Below, piece by piece: positions 60,453 to 64,000 of a DNA stretch of 64,000 bases. A program made the position numbers and the translations under genes. The notes under the pieces were generated by a model that was not told where the DNA came from, did no database searches, and worked only from the letters and a program-made list of their open reading frames with translations. The DNA lies in NCBI GenBank assembly GCA_903855995.1, contig CAIOAN010000003.1, positions 1-64,000 of the forward strand. Direction: 5' to 3'. The DNA comes from an uncultured Opitutia bacterium (GTDB lineage: Bacteria > Verrucomicrobiota > Verrucomicrobiia > Opitutales > UBA953). The stretch's first letter is position 1, and the number at the start of each line of letters is the position of its first letter.

Positions 60453-60986
60453 TCAGGCGGTCTCTTCGGTGGACGCTTTGCTCAACGACACGACGCCGAC
60501 GAGGGCGACGAGGAGCAGGAAGCCGGCGATCTCCAGCGGAAGGAGATACTTGGTGTAAAGCAGGCGCCCAAAGGATTTGGCGGCGGTGGTGAACTCAATC
60601 GGGTTGACGGAGAGTTCGGGAGGGGTCGCGCCAGCGGCGGCGGTTGGGACGGCGCCCGACCAATGAAAGAGCCAGAGCACACCGGCACCGAGTAGGAAGA
60701 AAGTGGCCAGTCCGAGCGCTGCGGTTTTCCACGGGTACGCGCCTTGGGGGTCCTCGGTGTCCAGCAGCATGATGATGAACAGAAACAGGACCATCACGGC
60801 GCCGGCGTAGACCAAGACTTGGAGCACGCCCAAGAAGTAGGCATCTAGGAGAAAGAAGTCAGCGGCCACCCCGACCAAGGCTAGGATCATCCCCATGGCG
60901 GAGGTCACCGCGTTGCGGCTGAGGACCAAGAGAAGGGCAGCTCCGAGAGTCAGTGCTGCGAAGAAAGTAAACAGGCCGTCCGGCAT
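60453..60986 (-). CDS. nuoJ: NADH-quinone oxidoreductase subunit J
   Basis: Complex I membrane subunit with the pi-bulge helix. The 177-residue product has [40 protein letters not shown] and a hydrophobic C-terminal helix. It is the first gene of this nuo block. NuoA-I are not upstream here, so they must be encoded elsewhere. Confidence 0.95.
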   Translation of the reverse strand: MPDGLFTFFAALTLGAALLLVLSRNAVTSAMGMILALVGVAADFFLLDAYFLGVLQVLVYAGAVMVLFLFIIMLLDTEDPQGAYPWKTAALGLATFFLLGAGVLWLFHWSGAVPTAAAGATPPELSVNPIEFTTAAKSFGRLLYTKYLLPLEIAGFLLLVALVGVVSLSKASTEETA

Positions 60987-61121
60987 GGGTCGGACGGTAG
61001 GGCGGGGGGAGGTATTGGAAAGGAGAAAACGCCCCTAAACGCCCTTTTTGGCCACTTTATGGGGGTCATTAGCCCCCTGCCACCCCAGACTATCCTATTA
61101 TGACTGAAATCAATCAATACC
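60987..61121. other. Gap upstream of nuoJ with a short truncated reading frame
   Basis: There is no repeat of the REP families. An ATG at 61100 on the plus strand opens a 23-codon frame beginning MTEINQYLKAAGGA. It runs into the folA 3' end and stops. The start resembles the N-terminus of PilT-like twitching ATPases (MxEINxYLK), so it may be a gene remnant. A promoter for nuoJ is expected here but was not assigned. Confidence 0.3.
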
Positions 61122-61592
61122 TCAAAGCGGCCGGTGGCGCCGCATCACACAGGTGGGGTGCTGGGCGATGATTTCGCCGGCATCAAACCGACCGGTCCAA
61201 TCCGGGAAAAAGGCATCAGCCTCCGGCTCCATGTCTACATGGGTGAGAATCAGCTCAGAGCACCACGGCAGCGCTTCGGCGTAGAGGGCGGCGCCGCCGG
61301 CCAGAAAAAGGGTCTTCGTGGGTTCGACCCTGGCGGCTTCCTGCCAATCGCGGGCTACGATGATGCCGGGAGCGGTGAAGCCCGAGCGACTAAGCACGAC
61401 GGTGGTGCGCCCCGGCAGCGGGCGACCGATGGATTCGTAAGTCTTGCGACCCATGAGCAGCACCTGGCCCATCGTCGTGGTTTTGAAGAACGCGAAGTCC
61501 TCTGGGATCCGCCACGGCAGCTTGTTGTTCAAGCCGATGCCGCGGTTGCGGGCGACGGCGGCGATCGCGATGAGCGGGCGTCCGAGATTCAC
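61122..61592 (-). CDS. folA: Dihydrofolate reductase
   Basis: FolA reduces dihydrofolate to tetrahydrofolate with NADPH. The 156-residue product from GTG at 61592 has IAAVARNRGIGLNNKLPWRI, VLLMGRKTYESIGRPLPGRT, LFLAGGAALYAEAL and the C-terminal LILTHVDMEPEADAFFPDWT. The longer frame from 61646 overlaps thyA and is not conserved. The GTG start is 4 bases from the thyA stop. The thyA-folA pairing provides and recycles dihydrofolate for thymidylate synthesis. Confidence 0.94.
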   Translation of the reverse strand: MNLGRPLIAIAAVARNRGIGLNNKLPWRIPEDFAFFKTTTMGQVLLMGRKTYESIGRPLPGRTTVVLSRSGFTAPGIIVARDWQEAARVEPTKTLFLAGGAALYAEALPWCSELILTHVDMEPEADAFFPDWTGRFDAGEIIAQHPTCVMRRHRPL

Positions 61593-61596
61593 GGAA

Positions 61597-62442
61597 TTAG
61601 ATGGCCACCGGCGCCTTGATGGTCGGATGCGGATCGTAACCTTCAATGACGATGTCCTCGAACTTGAAGTCGAAAAGATCCTTCACGTCGGGGTTGAGCA
61701 CGAGGCGGGGCAGGGCGCGCGTCTCGCGGGAAAGTTGCAATTCGACCTGCTCGGCGTGGTTAGAATAGATGTGTGCGTCGCCGAAGGTGTGCACGAAATG
61801 GCCTGGTTTCAGGCCCGTGACCTGTGCGATCATGTGCGTGAGCATCGCATAGCTGGCGATGTTGAACGGCACGCCCAGGAATAAGTCGGCGCTACGCTGG
61901 TAGAGCTGGCAGCTGAGCCGGCCGTCGGTCGAGACGTGGAACTGAAAGAGGGTGTGGCAGGGCGGCAGCGCGACTTGGTCGGCTTCCTGTGGGTTCCAAC
62001 CGGTGACGATGAGGCGTCGGCTGGAAGGGTTGCGCTTGATTTCTTCGACGACGCGGCGGACCTGATCGACGCCGTTGTTCGCGTAGGTACCATCGGGCAG
62101 TTTCGTCGCGCCGAAGCGGCGCCATTGGTGTCCGTAGACAGGACCGAGATCTCCTTCGGCGCGGCCAAACTTGGCGCACTGTTCGGCGGTGGCCCATTCG
62201 TTCCAGATGGAAATGCCCCGCGCGGTGAGCCACGCGTTCTGCGTGCTGCCGGAAAGGAACCACAGCAACTCGTGCGTGATGGACTTCATGTGGACCTTCT
62301 TGGTCGTCAGCAGCGGGAAGCCTTCGGCCAGGTCGAAGCGAAGCTGGGCGCCGAAGATGCCGATCGTCCCCGTGCCGGTACGGTCGCTCCGGATTTCTCC
62401 GTGCTGCCGGACATGGCGAAGCAGGTCGAGATACGCCTTCAT
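61597..62442 (-). CDS. thyA: Thymidylate synthase
   Basis: ThyA methylates dUMP to dTMP using methylene-tetrahydrofolate. The 281-residue product has [48 protein letters not shown], the catalytic Cys in [14 protein letters not shown], and [20 protein letters not shown]. These are all standard. It is followed by folA. A plain AT-poor gap of about 105 bases separates it from the divergent lysS. Confidence 0.97.
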   Translation of the reverse strand: MKAYLDLLRHVRQHGEIRSDRTGTGTIGIFGAQLRFDLAEGFPLLTTKKVHMKSITHELLWFLSGSTQNAWLTARGISIWNEWATAEQCAKFGRAEGDLGPVYGHQWRRFGATKLPDGTYANNGVDQVRRVVEEIKRNPSSRRLIVTGWNPQEADQVALPPCHTLFQFHVSTDGRLSCQLYQRSADLFLGVPFNIASYAMLTHMIAQVTGLKPGHFVHTFGDAHIYSNHAEQVELQLSRETRALPRLVLNPDVKDLFDFKFEDIVIEGYDPHPTIKAPVAI

Positions 62443-62547
62443 GGGGTTCGGTTATTCGCCGTAAAGGTCCCGCCGCAACACGGAAAGCCGAACCTTTCGC
62501 CCTTGCCACCCCGCCTGCTCGGAGGCACCCATTTCGGGGTAGCCCCT

Positions 62548-64000
62548 ATGAGCGAAAAGCCCGACCTCAATGCCATCTCTCACGACCTCTTTGCGGTCCG
62601 AAATGAGAAACTCAGCCAGCTCCGTGCGGCCGGTGAAGACCCCTTCCGCGCCAACTGGAACCAGTCCCACGTCTCGACGGAATGCCCAGCGCTCCTCCCC
62701 GAGGGGGTCGAGGAAGGGCCCGAGGTCTCCGTCGCCGGCCGCATCGTCGCTCTCCGCGTGATGGGTAAGGCCAGTTTCGTCAAGATTCTCGACCGCGGCG
62801 GCATCATCCAGACCTACTTCACCCGCGATGCCCTCGGCGAGGCCTACGACACGCATTTCAAGAAGATGCTCGATACCGGTGATTTTGTCGGCGTCCGCGG
62901 CAAGCTTTTCCGCACCAAGACGGGCGAGGTCACCGTGCGCACCGCAGAGTATCGCCTGGTCTCCAAGGCCCTGCGTCCCTTGCCCGAGAAATGGGCCGGC
63001 CTGACCGACGCCGAGAAAATCTACCGTCAGCGCTACCTCGACCTTGTCGTCAACGAGGAGTCCCGCCGCCGCCTGTTCATCCGCAGTCGCGTTGTCGAAT
63101 CGATCCGCCGCTTCCTCTGGAGCCGCGATTTCACCGAAGTCGAGACGCCCGCCCTCCACTCAATCGCCGGCGGGGCCGCCGCCCGTCCCTTCGAGACGCA
63201 TTCCAACGCGCTCGATTGTGATTTCTATCTCCGCATTGCACTCGAACTCCACCTTAAGCGTTGCCTCGTCGGCGGGATGGATCGCGTCTTCGAAATCGGC
63301 CGCGTCTTCCGCAACGAAGGTGTGTCGGTCAAGCACAGCCCCGAATTCACGATGCTCGAGGCCTACCAGGCTTATACGGACTACCGCGGTATGATGGAAC
63401 TCGTCCGCTCGCTGGTGCAGAAAGTCTGCGCCGAGGTGCTGGGGACGACCACGGTCGTGCGGCCAGACGGCGTGACCATCGAACTTGGCGGCGAATGGCG
63501 CGAGGCGAAATACAAGGATCTCATCATCGAGCGTACGGGCGACGCACAGTGGTTCTCCCGCCCGAAGGAAGAGAAGATCGCCGCGTGCAAGGCCCTCGGC
63601 CTGCATGAGCCCCGCCCCGATTGGGAGGACTTCGAAGTCACCAATGAGGTCTTCGGTAAACTCATCGAGCCCGGCCTCATCCAGCCGACCTTCGTCACGC
63701 ATATTCCGAAGGAGCTCTGCCCGCTCGCCAAGGTCACCATCGGCGACGACACGACGATCGACGTCTTCGAACTTTGCATCAACGGCCAGGAAATCGCCCC
63801 GGCGTATTCCGAACAGAACGATCCCGGCGTACAGCGCCAGATGCTCCAGCTTCAGGCCGGCGCAGAGACCCAGAAGATCGACGAAGATTTCCTGCTGGCG
63901 CTCGAACACGGCATGCCGCCCGCCGGCGGCCTGGGCATCGGCATCGACCGCTTGGTCATTCTGCTGACGGGCGCGGCCAACATCCGCGACGTCATCCTGT
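62548..64000 (+). CDS. lysS: Lysyl-tRNA synthetase, class II, truncated by the window end
   Basis: LysRS charges tRNA(Lys). About 484 of roughly 500 residues are present, and the frame is open at 64000. The N-terminal OB-fold (about 50-150) has VSVAGRIVALRVMGKASFVK. Class II motif 2 is FEIGRVFRNEGVSVKHSPEF and motif 3 GLGIGIDRLVILL, with the lysine-recognising EFTMLEAYQAY. The start at 62548 follows the thyA gap. Nothing suggests degeneration. Confidence 0.96.
   Translation, partial: MSEKPDLNAISHDLFAVRNEKLSQLRAAGEDPFRANWNQSHVSTECPALLPEGVEEGPEVSVAGRIVALRVMGKASFVKILDRGGIIQTYFTRDALGEAYDTHFKKMLDTGDFVGVRGKLFRTKTGEVTVRTAEYRLVSKALRPLPEKWAGLTDAEKIYRQRYLDLVVNEESRRRLFIRSRVVESIRRFLWSRDFTEVETPALHSIAGGAAARPFETHSNALDCDFYLRIALELHLKRCLVGGMDRVFEIGRVFRNEGVSVKHSPEFTMLEAYQAYTDYRGMMELVRSLVQKVCAEVLGTTTVVRPDGVTIELGGEWREAKYKDLIIERTGDAQWFSRPKEEKIAACKALGLHEPRPDWEDFEVTNEVFGKLIEPGLIQPTFVTHIPKELCPLAKVTIGDDTTIDVFELCINGQEIAPAYSEQNDPGVQRQMLQLQAGAETQKIDEDFLLALEHGMPPAGGLGIGIDRLVILLTGAANIRDVIL

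Noticed and set aside
60995-61015. GGTAGGGCGGGGGGAGG near nuoJ as a REP element
   Set aside because: It has the head sequence but no palindrome follows.
1-64000. tRNA, rRNA, riboswitch, prophage, integron, transposase or origin features
   Set aside because: I looked through the intergenic gaps and the proteins and saw none that could be supported. Small RNAs and diverged riboswitches cannot be excluded without covariance searches.

Overview
This window is a GC-rich stretch of a bacterial chromosome. It probably comes from the PVC superphylum, most likely Verrucomicrobiota. The placement is inferred from the long three-domain IspG, a bS22/mS38-type mini ribosomal protein, several Tat-exported hydrolases and TIM-barrel isomerases, weak or absent Shine-Dalgarno sites, and the overall gene mix. 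No rRNA, tRNA, CRISPR array, insertion sequence, phage or replication origin was seen.

Layout. Positions 1-24,000 hold mostly single genes separated by repeat-rich intergenic DNA. They are an exported intradiol dioxygenase, two exported xylose-isomerase-like TIM barrels, YraN, glucose-6-phosphate dehydrogenase with OpcA, RdgB, CoaB with an orphan histidine kinase, a discoidin-like exported protein, IspH, LemA with an M48 protease, GpmI, an exported alpha/beta hydrolase, two autotransporters, IspG and a Tat-exported metallo-beta-lactamase-fold hydrolase. Positions 24,000-64,000 are compact and nearly repeat-free: RseP-Dxr, QueF-XerC, IspE, bS22-like and bL33, Mrp, TolB, a ribose-type ABC transporter operon with a GYF membrane protein, RpoN, ApaG/beta-CASP RNase/amidase, a hydrolase-DedA-ATP-grasp fusion, RuvC, transketolase, HisI, an RRM protein, PCD with a family-4-like UDG, ArgA, XerD, NuoJKLMN, ThyA-FolA and a truncated LysS.

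How genes work together. Four MEP isoprenoid enzymes (IspC/Dxr, IspE, IspG, IspH) are scattered through the window. Zwf, OpcA and transketolase serve the pentose phosphate pathway, and GpmI glycolysis. ThyA and FolA form the thymidylate/folate pair. NuoJKLMN is the membrane arm of complex I. XerC and XerD are a likely dimer-resolution pair. RseP and the autotransporters belong to an envelope-stress and outer-membrane theme.

Most unusual signals. (1) A dense family of GTAGGG-headed hairpins, many in inverted pairs like REPINs, keeps its head and fold while stem sequences vary, with compensatory changes. (2) A modular leader (CCACC-rich block, then a pyrimidine CCCTA tract, then in some cases a TTTGCA block) lies just upstream of about seven start codons on both strands. 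(3) An 880-residue protein fuses a nucleophile-less alpha/beta hydrolase, a DedA/VTT membrane domain and an ATP-grasp domain. (4) A UDG-superfamily protein contains one cysteine in total and so cannot hold the usual 4Fe-4S cluster; Mrp also lacks its CxxC. All of this is read by eye; no database or folding program was run.
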